DNA of 64,000 bases from Planctomycetota bacterium (lineage in GTDB: Bacteria > Planctomycetota > MHYJ01 > JACQXL01): the NCBI GenBank assembly GCA_016235865.1, contig JACRIK010000003.1:124001-188000 (forward strand), written 5' to 3'. Shown piece after piece: positions 49,920-58,620 of the stretch. Numbering within the stretch: position 1 is the stretch's first letter; each line of letters opens with the position of its first letter. The notes below the pieces were generated by a model. That model was not told the DNA's origin. It ran no database searches and saw only the letters and a program-made list of their open reading frames with translations. Both the position numbers and the translations under genes were made by a program.

Positions 49920-50903
49920 ATGAAACCACTCGTATATCTTACCCGCCGGATACCGGAACCAGGAATAAGCATCCTGCGTCAACAGGATTATAAACTGGTA
50001 ATCAATACTCTTGACAAACCGGCTGCCCGCCAAACTTTGCTGCGTGAAGTAGCACAGGCGGATGCGTTATTATGCATGCTCTCGGACCGGATTGACCGTG
50101 AGGTAATAGATGCCGGAAAACGCTTAAAGGTCATTTCCACTTACGCAGTCGGGGTTGATAATATTGATGTAGCCTATGCCACTAAAAAGTGTATCATCGT
50201 CACTAATACGCCGGGCGTCTTAACCGAGGCCACGGCCGAGGTAACCTGGGCTCTGCTCTTTGCCTGCGCCCGCCGGGTGGCTGAAGCAGACCGCTATGTC
50301 CGGGCCGGCAGATTCGCTGGACGCAGTCCCTTCGGGTTCAAGGGTTGGGGCCCGACCCTCTTGCTGGGACGGCTGATGGGCGGCAAAACATTGGGCATCA
50401 TCGGAGCCGGCAGAATCGGCCAGTCCGTGGCCAGAAAGGCCCGCGCCTTCGGGATGAAGGTTCTGTATTTCAACCGCTCTAAAGAGCCATCCTTTGAGCG
50501 AGCCACCTCAGCCCAAAAGGTATCGCTTAAAACACTGCTCAGGAAATCTGATTTCATCACCCTGCACCTGCCATTAACCAAGTATACCAGATACTTTATC
50601 GGGCTGAAGGAATTGCGGCAGATGAAACAGACGGCATACTTTGTCAACGTGGCCCGAGGGCCGATTGTCCGGGAGGCGGATTTGGTCTATGCCCTGAAGC
50701 ATAATCTCATTGCCGGCGCTGGTCTGGATGTCTATGAGCACGAGCCCAAGGTCCATCCGGGCCTGCTCAAGCTGGATAATGTGACTCTGCTGCCCCATCT
50801 GGGCAGCGCCACCGTGGAATCGCGCACCAGGATGGCCGAGATTGCGGCAGATAATATCGTAGCGGTACTAAAGGGCAGAAAACCGCTGTTCAGGGTTAAA
50901 TAG
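49920..50903 (+). CDS. D-2-hydroxyacid dehydrogenase (glyoxylate/hydroxypyruvate reductase type)
   Basis: 327 residues, NAD(P)-dependent. Visible: STYAVGVDNIDV, TPGVLTEATAEVTWALLFACARRV, dinucleotide loop LGIIGAGRIGQSVARKA, catalytic Arg in VNVARGPIV, Glu in DVYEHEP and His in LPHLGSAT. The VLTEATAE and FKGWGPTLLLGRLM stretches resemble glyoxylate reductases more than SerA; there is no C-terminal ACT domain, so a phosphoglycerate dehydrogenase role is less likely. Divergent from trp. Confidence 0.88.
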   Translation: MKPLVYLTRRIPEPGISILRQQDYKLVINTLDKPAARQTLLREVAQADALLCMLSDRIDREVIDAGKRLKVISTYAVGVDNIDVAYATKKCIIVTNTPGVLTEATAEVTWALLFACARRVAEADRYVRAGRFAGRSPFGFKGWGPTLLLGRLMGGKTLGIIGAGRIGQSVARKARAFGMKVLYFNRSKEPSFERATSAQKVSLKTLLRKSDFITLHLPLTKYTRYFIGLKELRQMKQTAYFVNVARGPIVREADLVYALKHNLIAGAGLDVYEHEPKVHPGLLKLDNVTLLPHLGSATVESRTRMAEIAADNIVAVLKGRKPLFRVK

Positions 50904-50935
50904 CAACCACAGATTACGCAGATTTCACAGATTAA

Positions 50936-51250
50936 ATGTATAGTTATTCAGAAAAGGTCGTTTTGGGATTGGTGATAACTATCCTGTTTATTGTCGGGCT
51001 GTTATTTAGTTTAAGCAACAAACCGGTATCAGGGATTCTGGCGCAGGAGCGCAAGTTTTTCCTGATAAACATCAACCAGGCCAGCGCAGAGGAATTACGC
51101 CTGCTTCCTTATGTCTCGGACAGTATGGCCGAAGAGATTATCAGATACCGCACGGAAAAAGGATTATTCGAAAACATAGACGAGTTGTCTGAAATAAATG
51201 GAATCGGCCCGATCAAACTGAAACGGATGAAGAAATACCTGCGCCTCTAA
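50936..51250 (+). CDS. ComEA-like helix-hairpin-helix DNA-binding protein
   Basis: 104 residues: one N-terminal membrane anchor (about 7-28) followed by a helix-hairpin-helix pair (FFLININQASAEELRLLPYVSDSMAEEIIRYRTEKGLFENIDELSEINGIGPIKLKRMKKYL). Binds double-stranded DNA outside the inner membrane and hands it to ComEC, encoded at 3006. The ATG abuts a CACAGATTACGCAGATTTCACAG-type repeat without Shine-Dalgarno. Its stop overlaps the stop of the convergent accC gene by two bases. Confidence 0.85.
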   Translation: MYSYSEKVVLGLVITILFIVGLLFSLSNKPVSGILAQERKFFLININQASAEELRLLPYVSDSMAEEIIRYRTEKGLFENIDELSEINGIGPIKLKRMKKYLRL

Positions 51251-52716
51251 CCATCCATTCTTGATGTATCAAATGCCACGTTAGAAGCGGCAGTAGTCTT
51301 GTCAACATCATCCCGGATTTTGTCTTCCAGAAGTATCTTCTTGTCTTTTATCTGCTTAGTTTCACCGATGAGATATTCCAATTTCTTCTGGATAAATGTG
51401 GTGTCATATTTACCGTCCTGGAAATCCCGGTCGTTCATCATGGCTAAATGGAAAGGGATATTGGAATTGATGCCCACGATGACATATTCATAAAGCGCCC
51501 GTTTCATCCGCTCCAACGCCTCGTTCCGGTCCCGGCCCCAGGCAATGACCTTGGAAACCAGCGAGTCGTAATCCGTGGTAATAAGCGAATTGCTGTAGAT
51601 ACCGCTGTCAATTCGGACGCCGATGCCGCCCGGCGCCCGGTAGGCCTTTAAGCGCCCCACGCTGGGATAGAAATTATTGAGCGGGTCCTCGGCATTTATC
51701 CGGCATTCAATCGCCCAGCCCCGGTGATTGATCTCCGATTGCTTGAAACTCAAAGGATTGCCGGCGGCCACCAGAATTTGTTCCTTAACCAGGTCTATCC
51801 GGGTATGAATTTCGGTGATGGTATGTTCCACCTGCAGACGGGTATTTATCTCGATGAAGTAAAATTCGCCGTTGTGATACAGGAATTCGGCTGTGCCGGT
51901 GTTCTGATAGCCCACCTGTTTGGCCATCGCCTGGATAAGATTGACCATTTTATCCCGTTCCGGCTCGGTTATGGCCGGCGAAGGCGACTCCTCAATGAGC
52001 TTGCGGTGCCTCATCTGAATGGAACATTCGCGCTCGTCAAAGCAAACCACGTTACCAAATTTATCAGCCATGAACTGGAATTCAATGTGCTTGGGGCCGG
52101 CAATAAATTTCTCTATAAATATTTCATTATTCCCAAAGGTTGATTGGGCGGTTGACTGCGCCAGTTCAAACATCCGGGTCATCTGATTTTCCTCTTCCAC
52201 GATATACATGCCCCGGCCGCCGCCGCCGCCCGCCGCCTTAAGGATGACCGGATAACCTATCAGTGATGCGGCCTTGATCGCATCCGGCGGATTCTGAATT
52301 GCGCCTTCGCTGGTAGGAATGATATTCACCCCGCACTTTTTGACGATGAACTTGGCGTTGATTTTATTGCCCAGCATCTCCATTACGATGCTCTGGGGCC
52401 CGATGAAGGCGATACCGGCCGATTCGCAAGCCGCGGCGAATTTGGGATTCTCGGACAGAAATCCGTAGCCCGGATGAATCGCATCGACCCCAGCCTTACC
52501 GGCCACTTCCATAATCTTGCCAATATTGAGGTAACTCTGGGATACCTCAGCCGGTCCAAGAAAGTAACTTTCATCGGCGTATTTGGTGAAAAGCGAGTCC
52601 CGATCTGCTTCGGAATAGACGGCCACGCTCCTGATGCCCAGTTCCCGGCAGGCCCGCATCACCCGGATGGCAATCTCGCCGCGATTGGCCACCAAAATCT
52701 TCTTGAATAAATTCAT
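51247..52716 (-). CDS. accC: Biotin carboxylase subunit of acetyl-CoA carboxylase
   Basis: ATP-dependent carboxylation of biotin on AccB, first step of fatty acid synthesis. 489 residues. Visible: ILVANRGEIAIRVMRACRELGI, HPGYGFLSENPKFA, the glycine-rich ATP loop KAAGGGGGRGMYIV, ECSIQMRHRKLIEESPSP, EINTRLQVEHTITE and ECRINAEDP. A 40-residue charged C-terminal extension (TKQIKDKKILLEDKIRDD...) is longer than usual. accB is not adjacent; could also serve a propionyl- or pyruvate-carboxylase complex. Confidence 0.94.
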   Translation of the reverse strand: MNLFKKILVANRGEIAIRVMRACRELGIRSVAVYSEADRDSLFTKYADESYFLGPAEVSQSYLNIGKIMEVAGKAGVDAIHPGYGFLSENPKFAAACESAGIAFIGPQSIVMEMLGNKINAKFIVKKCGVNIIPTSEGAIQNPPDAIKAASLIGYPVILKAAGGGGGRGMYIVEEENQMTRMFELAQSTAQSTFGNNEIFIEKFIAGPKHIEFQFMADKFGNVVCFDERECSIQMRHRKLIEESPSPAITEPERDKMVNLIQAMAKQVGYQNTGTAEFLYHNGEFYFIEINTRLQVEHTITEIHTRIDLVKEQILVAAGNPLSFKQSEINHRGWAIECRINAEDPLNNFYPSVGRLKAYRAPGGIGVRIDSGIYSNSLITTDYDSLVSKVIAWGRDRNEALERMKRALYEYVIVGINSNIPFHLAMMNDRDFQDGKYDTTFIQKKLEYLIGETKQIKDKKILLEDKIRDDVDKTTAASNVAFDTSRMDG

Positions 52717-52809
52717 GTATTTTCAGATTGCCTGCTGACAGGCAAACAATGAACAGATTCCCGCCTTCGCGGGAATGACATCACTAAGGGGATTTTTCAA
52801 CAGTATCAC

Positions 52810-53640
52810 CTAGTCGCCAACGCCGGTCGGGGTATTGTCCCCGCTTGAGGGGATAGCGGGTGTCGGGGTTGTCGGGACAGTAGCCGGCGCCGGTGTAGTA
52901 TTGCTGCTTGACTCGCTTGGCGTCGTCGTGGTTTTCTTGGGCGCTGTCTTCTTGGTGCTGGTCTTGGGTTTAGATTCCTTTTTGGGCGCGTCGGGAATAA
53001 GGAGTTTCCAGCCCGGCTGCAAGCTTGTTTCACGGGTGGCCATCTTATCGCGGTTGGCCTCGAATATCAAATCGGTCTTGGTATTATCGTTGTAATACTT
53101 ACGGGCCAGTTTCCAGAGCGTATCACCCTTGACCACCTTGTGGTATTTAGTTCCGGTGGTTGCCGGGGTATAAGTGCCGGTCATGGTATCAGTGGCCGCC
53201 GGCGCGGTAGTCCGGTAGGACGTGTCAGAGGCATCCGGAATGGTCAGCACCATGCCGACTTTGAGTTTACTGGGATTCTGGAGTTTGTTGGCATCCTGAA
53301 TCATCTTCCATTTGGTGCCATCGTTGTAGAAATGCTGGGCGATTATCCAGAGGGTATCGCCCGGCTTTACGGTATACGAGGTTGAAGTGGGCTGGACCGG
53401 CGTCATCGCGGTATAAAACGGGTCCAATCCGCCGGTTGAAGAAATCGAATCGTAATAGGTCGGAACGCCGGCCAGACCGGTGGATGTTAGGCCAGCCAGA
53501 TCGGTCGGGCTAATGGGTTCAATAAGAGAGGATGTGGTCTCAGGCGTGGTGCCGTTAAATAATCCCAGTTGCCAGAAGACAATGCCCAGGATGACCAAAA
53601 AGACAACAACGATGACTGCTAAAGCGGTTACTGGTTTCAT
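52810..53640 (-). CDS. Membrane-anchored protein with two LysM domains
   Basis: 276 residues. N-terminal membrane helix (about 5-25), linker, LysM 1 (about 88-135: SYTVKPGDTLWIIAQHFYNDGTKWKMIQDANKL), LysM 2 (about 165-215: KYHKVVKGDTLWKLARKYYNDNTKTDLIFEANRD) and a low-complexity Lys/Thr/Pro/Ser tail. Binds peptidoglycan in the periplasm. Lies 66 bases downstream of secDF in the same direction. A CCCGCCTTCGCGGGAATGAC palindrome sits in the gap before it (52753-52783). Confidence 0.88.
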   Translation of the reverse strand: MKPVTALAVIVVVFLVILGIVFWQLGLFNGTTPETTSSLIEPISPTDLAGLTSTGLAGVPTYYDSISSTGGLDPFYTAMTPVQPTSTSYTVKPGDTLWIIAQHFYNDGTKWKMIQDANKLQNPSKLKVGMVLTIPDASDTSYRTTAPAATDTMTGTYTPATTGTKYHKVVKGDTLWKLARKYYNDNTKTDLIFEANRDKMATRETSLQPGWKLLIPDAPKKESKPKTSTKKTAPKKTTTTPSESSSNTTPAPATVPTTPTPAIPSSGDNTPTGVGD

Positions 53641-53706
53641 ATTTACTCCTTTTCATATAGCGTAGAGTGTAGAGCGTAAATCAACATCGGCTTTACGCTC
53701 CAGGCT

Positions 53707-56418
53707 CTATGCCTGCTTTACTTCTACTTTATCCCTGTCCCGCTTGCCGATCAGCAAGGCGGAGGCGATAAAGATACTGGAATAGGTTCCGACCACCGCG
53801 CCGATCATCATCGGGAAGGCGAAGGAAGCAATGCCCCCACCGCTACGCGCCGTGATGCCAAAGAGTATCGTCACGGTCAGGAACACGGTCAACGAGGTCC
53901 AGATAGTCCGGCCCAGGGTCTCGTTGATACTCCGGTTTACGATATTAAAAAGCGTCTCCCCTTTCAATAGTTTAATGTTCTCCCGGATGCGGTCAAAAAC
54001 CACGATGGTATCATTAACAGAATAACCGATGATTGTCAAGAAAGCGGCCACGGACGAAAGATTTATTTCCAGCGACATTCCGGCTGATTTGGGCACCAGC
54101 ATATTAAAGACGATAATCGCGCCCAGGGAAATCAGGACGTCGTGCACCAGGGCAATAACCGCGGCCAGGCCGAACTTGAATTCGAACCTTACCGCTAAAT
54201 AAAGAATCATCCCCAGCCAGGACAGGATGATGGCAATGACCGCATTGCGCTGGATTTCCCGGGCCACCATGCCGCCGATATTCTCCACCCGGGAGAACGG
54301 GCCGGCCGAAAAACCCATTTCCTCGCGGACAATCTTTTCCAAGGCCATATCGTTATCTTCCTTAAAATAGATGTAGTGTTTCTTGGTTTCTGCGGTGGCG
54401 GTCGGCGTAACGCCGAGCGCCGACTCTTCTTCCGCCACCATAGACGGCTCAGAGAACCCGTCTTTGACGCAGCGGTTTTTAAGCTTTTCCTTAACGGCAT
54501 TAATATCACTGTTAGCCGGCAGCTCCACGGTTATCCGATAGCGGTAGTCCCTGATTTTGGTAACCGAGGTTGATGAGACGATGCGGTCCGGGGCAATCTT
54601 GTCAGCGAATGATTTCTGCAGGTCGGCCTTAAATTCCTGGACCTTATCCGCCGTAGTGACAAACTTGGTCCGAATCTGGAATTCATTGGAGGAGTACTGG
54701 GCCTGGTTAAAGACGGACGTGACTGACGACTTGACATCGCCCTTGATCTGGGTCAAGACGCTCTGGACCTCGGCATCCGGGTATTTAGATACTTTGGCGT
54801 TGGTGGCCGGGTCAAGCGCGGTAATCCCGCGGATGGTATCCCGAATCTGGCCGATATCAGCCGACTTGGCAAGATTAATATTCACCACCGTCCCGCCGGT
54901 AAAGTCAATACCGTAATTCTCCTGTCCTTTTGAGAAAAAGAGCGCCACCGCTAATATAACCAGAATGATGGAAACGACTTTGAATATTCCGGCCTTCTGC
55001 ATAAACGGCACATTGGCCTTGGCGAATATCTGCAACATGGAGAAATTCTTGAGCAAACCGGCTTCAATAAACGCCTTAAGCATTACCTTGGAGGCGAAAT
55101 AGCCGGTGAACAGCGTGGTGATGATGCCGACGCACAGAACGATGGCAAAACCCTTAAGCGGCCCGGTGCCGAAGTAATAAAGGATAATACCGGCCAAAAG
55201 CGTGGTCAGGTTGGCGTCAAAGACGGTGACCAAGGCCCGGTTAAAACCGGATTCAAAGGCGGCATTGGTGTCTTTGCCTTTCTTGACCTCCTCCCTAATA
55301 CGCTCATAGAAAATGATATTGGAATCAACCGCCATGCCCAAGGTCAGGACCAGGGCGGCAATGCCCGGCAGGGTCATGGTGGCGCTGAAGAATGAAAGAA
55401 TGCCCACCAGCAGGATAAAGTTCATGGCCATGGCCATAATGGCGATGAGCCCGGAAAGGTGATAGTAAATCAGCATAAAGAGAATCACCGCGCCGACCGC
55501 CAGGATGAATGAAATGATGCCCCGATTGACCGCGTCCTCGCCCAACGACGGACCGACGTAATTCTCGCTGACAATCTCCAGGGAGGCCGGCAAACTGCCG
55601 GAACGAAGAACGGTGGCCAGGTCCAGCGACTGCTGGGCCGTGAAGCGCCCGGTGATGATGCCCTCGCCGCCGGTAATCGGGGTGTTTATCAGGGGCGCCG
55701 AAACCAGTTTATTATCCAGGATAATGGCCAGGCGCCGGGCATTGTCCTCGCCCACCACACTCTTGGCGTGATCCTGGGTGACCTTGCCAAATACCCTGGT
55801 CCCATATTGGTCAAACTTGAATTCGACCACCAGCCCTTCCATCTGGACAAAGCGGGTGCCGGCGCTGACAATATGCTCGCCGGTCAACTCGACCTTACTG
55901 CTGACCAGAACCCGCATGCCGTGTTCTGACGAATCCTTGGCATCCTCTTTTTCATACCAGGCATATCCCGGAGGCGCGGTCGGGAATTTTTCCTTGTAAT
56001 CATCGACGATTTTGGGGTCGGCCTCTAATTTGAATTCCAGCCGCCCGCTGGAACTGACAATCTTCTTGACCCGTTCCGCCTCGGCCATATCCATCCCGGG
56101 CAGCTGAATCAGGATCTGGTCGGTGCCGTATTTCTGGATGCGCGGCTCTTTTAAGCCGTAAAGATTGATACGGCGTTCAATGATTTCCTTGGCCTTATCG
56201 GTATATTCGCCGATCTTTCCCTCGGGCACCCCCTCCTTTTTAAGGGCCAGGCGCAGTTCCGAACCGCCCCGGAGGTCAAGCCCGGGCTGGATCTGCTTGC
56301 CCTCAAACATCTCGCCCGGCCCGAAGAGCGGTTTTTCATTGCTGGGATAGGCAATATAGCCGGCAATGCCGACAATAATCAGAATCAGGAATAATTGCCA
56401 TTTTGATGTTTCACTCAT
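53707..56418 (-). CDS. secDF: SecD-SecF fused protein-export subunit
   Basis: 903 residues, two RND-type halves in one chain. SecD half (about 1-470): signal-anchor helix, DLRGGSELRLAL, the P1 domain, and five membrane segments with GMAVDSNIIFYERIREEV. SecF half (about 480-903): YGIDFTGGTVVNI, a long periplasmic part and SVNDTIVVFDRIRENIKL. Uses the proton gradient to pull exported chains after SecA. Fusion is common in Gram-positives and some other phyla. A long linker in SecF (about 620-690) is variable. yajC lies upstream in the same direction. Confidence 0.95.
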   Translation of the reverse strand: MSETSKWQLFLILIIVGIAGYIAYPSNEKPLFGPGEMFEGKQIQPGLDLRGGSELRLALKKEGVPEGKIGEYTDKAKEIIERRINLYGLKEPRIQKYGTDQILIQLPGMDMAEAERVKKIVSSSGRLEFKLEADPKIVDDYKEKFPTAPPGYAWYEKEDAKDSSEHGMRVLVSSKVELTGEHIVSAGTRFVQMEGLVVEFKFDQYGTRVFGKVTQDHAKSVVGEDNARRLAIILDNKLVSAPLINTPITGGEGIITGRFTAQQSLDLATVLRSGSLPASLEIVSENYVGPSLGEDAVNRGIISFILAVGAVILFMLIYYHLSGLIAIMAMAMNFILLVGILSFFSATMTLPGIAALVLTLGMAVDSNIIFYERIREEVKKGKDTNAAFESGFNRALVTVFDANLTTLLAGIILYYFGTGPLKGFAIVLCVGIITTLFTGYFASKVMLKAFIEAGLLKNFSMLQIFAKANVPFMQKAGIFKVVSIILVILAVALFFSKGQENYGIDFTGGTVVNINLAKSADIGQIRDTIRGITALDPATNAKVSKYPDAEVQSVLTQIKGDVKSSVTSVFNQAQYSSNEFQIRTKFVTTADKVQEFKADLQKSFADKIAPDRIVSSTSVTKIRDYRYRITVELPANSDINAVKEKLKNRCVKDGFSEPSMVAEEESALGVTPTATAETKKHYIYFKEDNDMALEKIVREEMGFSAGPFSRVENIGGMVAREIQRNAVIAIILSWLGMILYLAVRFEFKFGLAAVIALVHDVLISLGAIIVFNMLVPKSAGMSLEINLSSVAAFLTIIGYSVNDTIVVFDRIRENIKLLKGETLFNIVNRSINETLGRTIWTSLTVFLTVTILFGITARSGGGIASFAFPMMIGAVVGTYSSIFIASALLIGKRDRDKVEVKQA

Positions 56419-56607
56419 TGATAAATCTCCTTAAACACGAATCACACGAATAAAAGCGAATATAACGAATGATAACCACATCCGCGTCGCTCGTGGCGCC
56501 AGCAGGCGCTATATTTTTCTCCCATGTTATTTTATTCAAGCCTTAAAATCCGGGTAATCTGTTTACCCCGCACATAAATTATGTGCGGGGCGGGTCTGCG
56601 TCCTATA

Positions 56608-56955
56608 TTATTCAGCTGGAGCTGTTTTTTCCACGCCGATAATGGCGCTCTTGGCCAGTTTTACCCTGGTATTATTGGAATCGTCTATCTTCAGGGTGAC
56701 CTCGTTATCCTTGACCCCTATCACGGTGCCATAGATGCCACCGGTGGTCAGGACATAATCGTTCTTCTTGACATTCTGAATCATACCCAACCGTTCCTGT
56801 TCCTTCTTTCTCTGCGGGCGGAGCACTAGAAAATAAAATATGACCATTATCGGAAGTATAAAGAAAAGAAACATTGACATGATATCGCCACCAGGACTTT
56901 TAGTTGCCTGGGCTATTTGTTCACAGTGAACGTAGTGAACCTGAAAGACATTCAT
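56608..56955 (-). CDS. yajC: Preprotein translocase subunit YajC
   Basis: 115 residues. One membrane segment (about 27-46: MFLFFILPIMVIFYFLVLRPQRKKEQ, the L-R-P-Q signature), then the small beta domain GMIQNVKKNDYVLTTGGIYGTVIGVKDNEVTLKI. Accessory of SecDF, which follows 189 bases downstream. An alternative start at 56880 would remove a 25-residue N-terminal stretch partly built from a TTCACAGTGAACGTAGTG-type inverted repeat; I keep the longer form because a Shine-Dalgarno (AAAGGA) precedes it. Confidence 0.9.
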   Translation of the reverse strand: MNVFQVHYVHCEQIAQATKSPGGDIMSMFLFFILPIMVIFYFLVLRPQRKKEQERLGMIQNVKKNDYVLTTGGIYGTVIGVKDNEVTLKIDDSNNTRVKLAKSAIIGVEKTAPAE

Positions 56956-57000
56956 CCTAAATCCTTTCGCTTGCGTTCAGCCGCTGGCTGAGCCGCGCGG

Positions 57001-57030
57001 TCACGCAGTAGCGTGTTCGCTTCATTATGA
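57001..57030 (-). repeat. GCAGTGACCGCG-related palindrome
   Basis: Reads GAACACGCTACTGCGTGACC on the minus strand and matches 60064-60083 almost base for base. The 375-base gap 56956-57330 holds this element, a TTTACC-flanked hairpin at 57226-57267 (CAGCCC...GGGCTG), and two promoters. Confidence 0.7.
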
Positions 57031-57159
57031 TAGTACGGCTGTTAGAAGCCGGCTCTAACGGGCAGTAATAACACTGTCCGTATAAAACGATGTATTATAT
57101 ACACCAACGGCAGGCAGGCAAGAAATTTATATAAAATTGCGAGATTATTTATTTTTGCC

Positions 57160-57188
57160 TTGACCCGGCATATAAATAATGTTTTAAT
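57160..57188 (+). promoter_or_regulatory. Upstream promoter of the prepilin operon
   Basis: TTGACC (57160-57165), 17-base spacer beginning CGGCATATAAAT, TTTAAT (57183-57188). The block CTTGACCCGG(C/T)ATATAAAT is repeated at 63005-63023 before the small lipoprotein, suggesting a shared promoter type. Confidence 0.5.
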
Positions 57189-57287
57189 GTCCTCCGACAG
57201 ACTCACTCACCCTCTGTGCGCAGGAGAAGGATTTACCCAGCCCTTACACGCAGGGGCTGAGTTTACCTAATATTTTTATGCTTGGGG

Positions 57288-57317
57288 TTGACAAAAGCGG
57301 TTTAATGTGTATATTAT
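57288..57317 (+). promoter_or_regulatory. Main promoter of the prepilin operon
   Basis: TTGACA (57288-57293) and TATTAT (57312-57317, spacer 18; TATATT with spacer 16 overlaps). Shine-Dalgarno GGGAGA follows, 6 bases before the ATG at 57331, so the 5' UTR is under 10 bases. Confidence 0.6.
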
Positions 57318-57330
57318 ATAGGGAGAAGAT

Positions 57331-57753
57331 ATGAAGCCAATGCCTGTACAAAAAGCTGGGTTTACCCTAATAGAAGTGGTTATCGCCATGATTCTGCTAT
57401 CCGTGGGATTATTAACCCTGCTCTCGGTGACGATGAGCGGGATGCTCCAGCGGGAGGTCACCAGGGAATACGACGTGGCCCGCGAAGCCGCCTTTGCCAA
57501 GATAGAGGAAATCAGGACCCAGGATTTTCCTGATTTACTTTCCGCTCCTTACAGCGGCACCTATTTTGCGGTGGCCGGCTTAATTACACCAACTGGCTGG
57601 GCAAACCCGGGTTTTATATCCGTTAATAATACCACCTCCAGCCTGTACGATATCACCGTTACCATCAGATGGCAAATCCAGGGCAATACCAGCGCTTTGG
57701 TCTATAATGAATATGTAACCAGGACCCTTATGACCAGGAGGTCAAAGGAGTGA
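57331..57753 (+). CDS. Type IV prepilin-like protein (PilV type)
   Basis: 140 residues. Prepilin peptidase site KAG/FTLIEVVIAMILLSVGLLTLL (cleavage after Gly, Glu at +5), then one membrane helix and a short periplasmic domain. Minor pilin or pseudopilin that primes pilus or secretion-system assembly. First of five genes in one direction. Cleavage and methylation would need PilD, which is not in the window. Confidence 0.85.
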   Translation: MKPMPVQKAGFTLIEVVIAMILLSVGLLTLLSVTMSGMLQREVTREYDVAREAAFAKIEEIRTQDFPDLLSAPYSGTYFAVAGLITPTGWANPGFISVNNTTSSLYDITVTIRWQIQGNTSALVYNEYVTRTLMTRRSKE

Positions 57754-57762
57754 TTATAAGTT

Positions 57763-58605
57763 ATGAATTATAAATCAAATTTGGGGTTTACCCCCACACC
57801 TATGCATCGGTGTGAAGGGTTTACCCTGGTTGAGGTCATTATCGTGATGTCCATACTGACAGTCATGATAGGCGGGGCAATGTATGTCCTGTTCAGCGGC
57901 CAGGAAATCTTTGACGAGGGTTCAACGACCTCCTTCCTGGAATCCCAGGCGGCCCGCCTGATAGATAAAATAAAGGATGATATCAGCGAGGGACTGGTTA
58001 TTACCACCAGCAAGACCATTAATCCAATGTTTGGTGATTGGGAGATTTTTCCCTGTATCACCACTTCTTATGTAAGTCTTGCCATACGCGTCCCTGTCCA
58101 GGTTGGCGGGAATTACTGGGACCCGGCCACCGGCGCGGTTTACTGGGGCGCCTATGACAGTATTAACACCCCCCAGCAAAATTATTTTGTGTGGTATACT
58201 TTTTGGTTAAGAACACCTCTCAACGAATCAATTGACCGGAAGGACTACAATCAAGACGGAGACCTGAATGATACCTTTTTTCTGTGCGACCTGTATGAAA
58301 CGTTATATACCGAATGGTGGGGGTGGCCGGCTAATCCTCGTTGGAACTGTATAATGAGTAATATTATAATAACCTGGTGGCCGGACCCAAAACCTTATTA
58401 TGGCGATATCAACGGCGACGGGATAGACGACCCGGTCTTTACCCTGCTGGATAAAGACGGCAATGTTATCCAAGACCTCGCTACTACCGGCTCTGCTAAA
58501 CGGCTCCGGCTCAATTTCTGGTTGGGCGGCAAGCTCGGCGCCAAGGGTAATCCAATACTGGTCAATACAAAAACCGAGATAACCCTGATAAATCCGCAAC
58601 AGTAA
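57763..58605 (+). CDS. Type IV prepilin-like protein (PilW type) with inserted hairpin
   Basis: 280 residues. The prepilin motif GFTLVEVIIVMSILTVMIGGAMYVLFSG lies at residue 21 and not near the start: the sequence reads LGFTPTPMHRCEGFTLVEV because an 33-bp element carrying a hairpin has duplicated the GGGTTTACCC that codes G-F-T-(L/P) (57784-57793 and 57817-57826). The second copy keeps a complete cleavage site. The mature domain has aromatic, Asp/Gly-rich segments (DYNQDGDLNDTF, YGDINGDGIDDPVF) that look like calcium-binding dockerin-type loops. Confidence 0.85.
   Translation: MNYKSNLGFTPTPMHRCEGFTLVEVIIVMSILTVMIGGAMYVLFSGQEIFDEGSTTSFLESQAARLIDKIKDDISEGLVITTSKTINPMFGDWEIFPCITTSYVSLAIRVPVQVGGNYWDPATGAVYWGAYDSINTPQQNYFVWYTFWLRTPLNESIDRKDYNQDGDLNDTFFLCDLYETLYTEWWGWPANPRWNCIMSNIIITWWPDPKPYYGDINGDGIDDPVFTLLDKDGNVIQDLATTGSAKRLRLNFWLGGKLGAKGNPILVNTKTEITLINPQQ
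57784..57826. repeat. Hairpin element with 10-bp direct repeats at a prepilin site
   Basis: GGGTTTACCC at 57784-57793 and again at 57817-57826, spaced exactly 33 bp (11 codons). Between them CACACC-TATGCATC-GGTGTG forms a hairpin. A CACACCAAT/ATTGGTGTG relative is at 23896-23915 and another TTTACC-flanked hairpin is at 57226-57267. Confidence 0.85.
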
Positions 58606-58620
58606 ACGAAAAGGCAAAAG

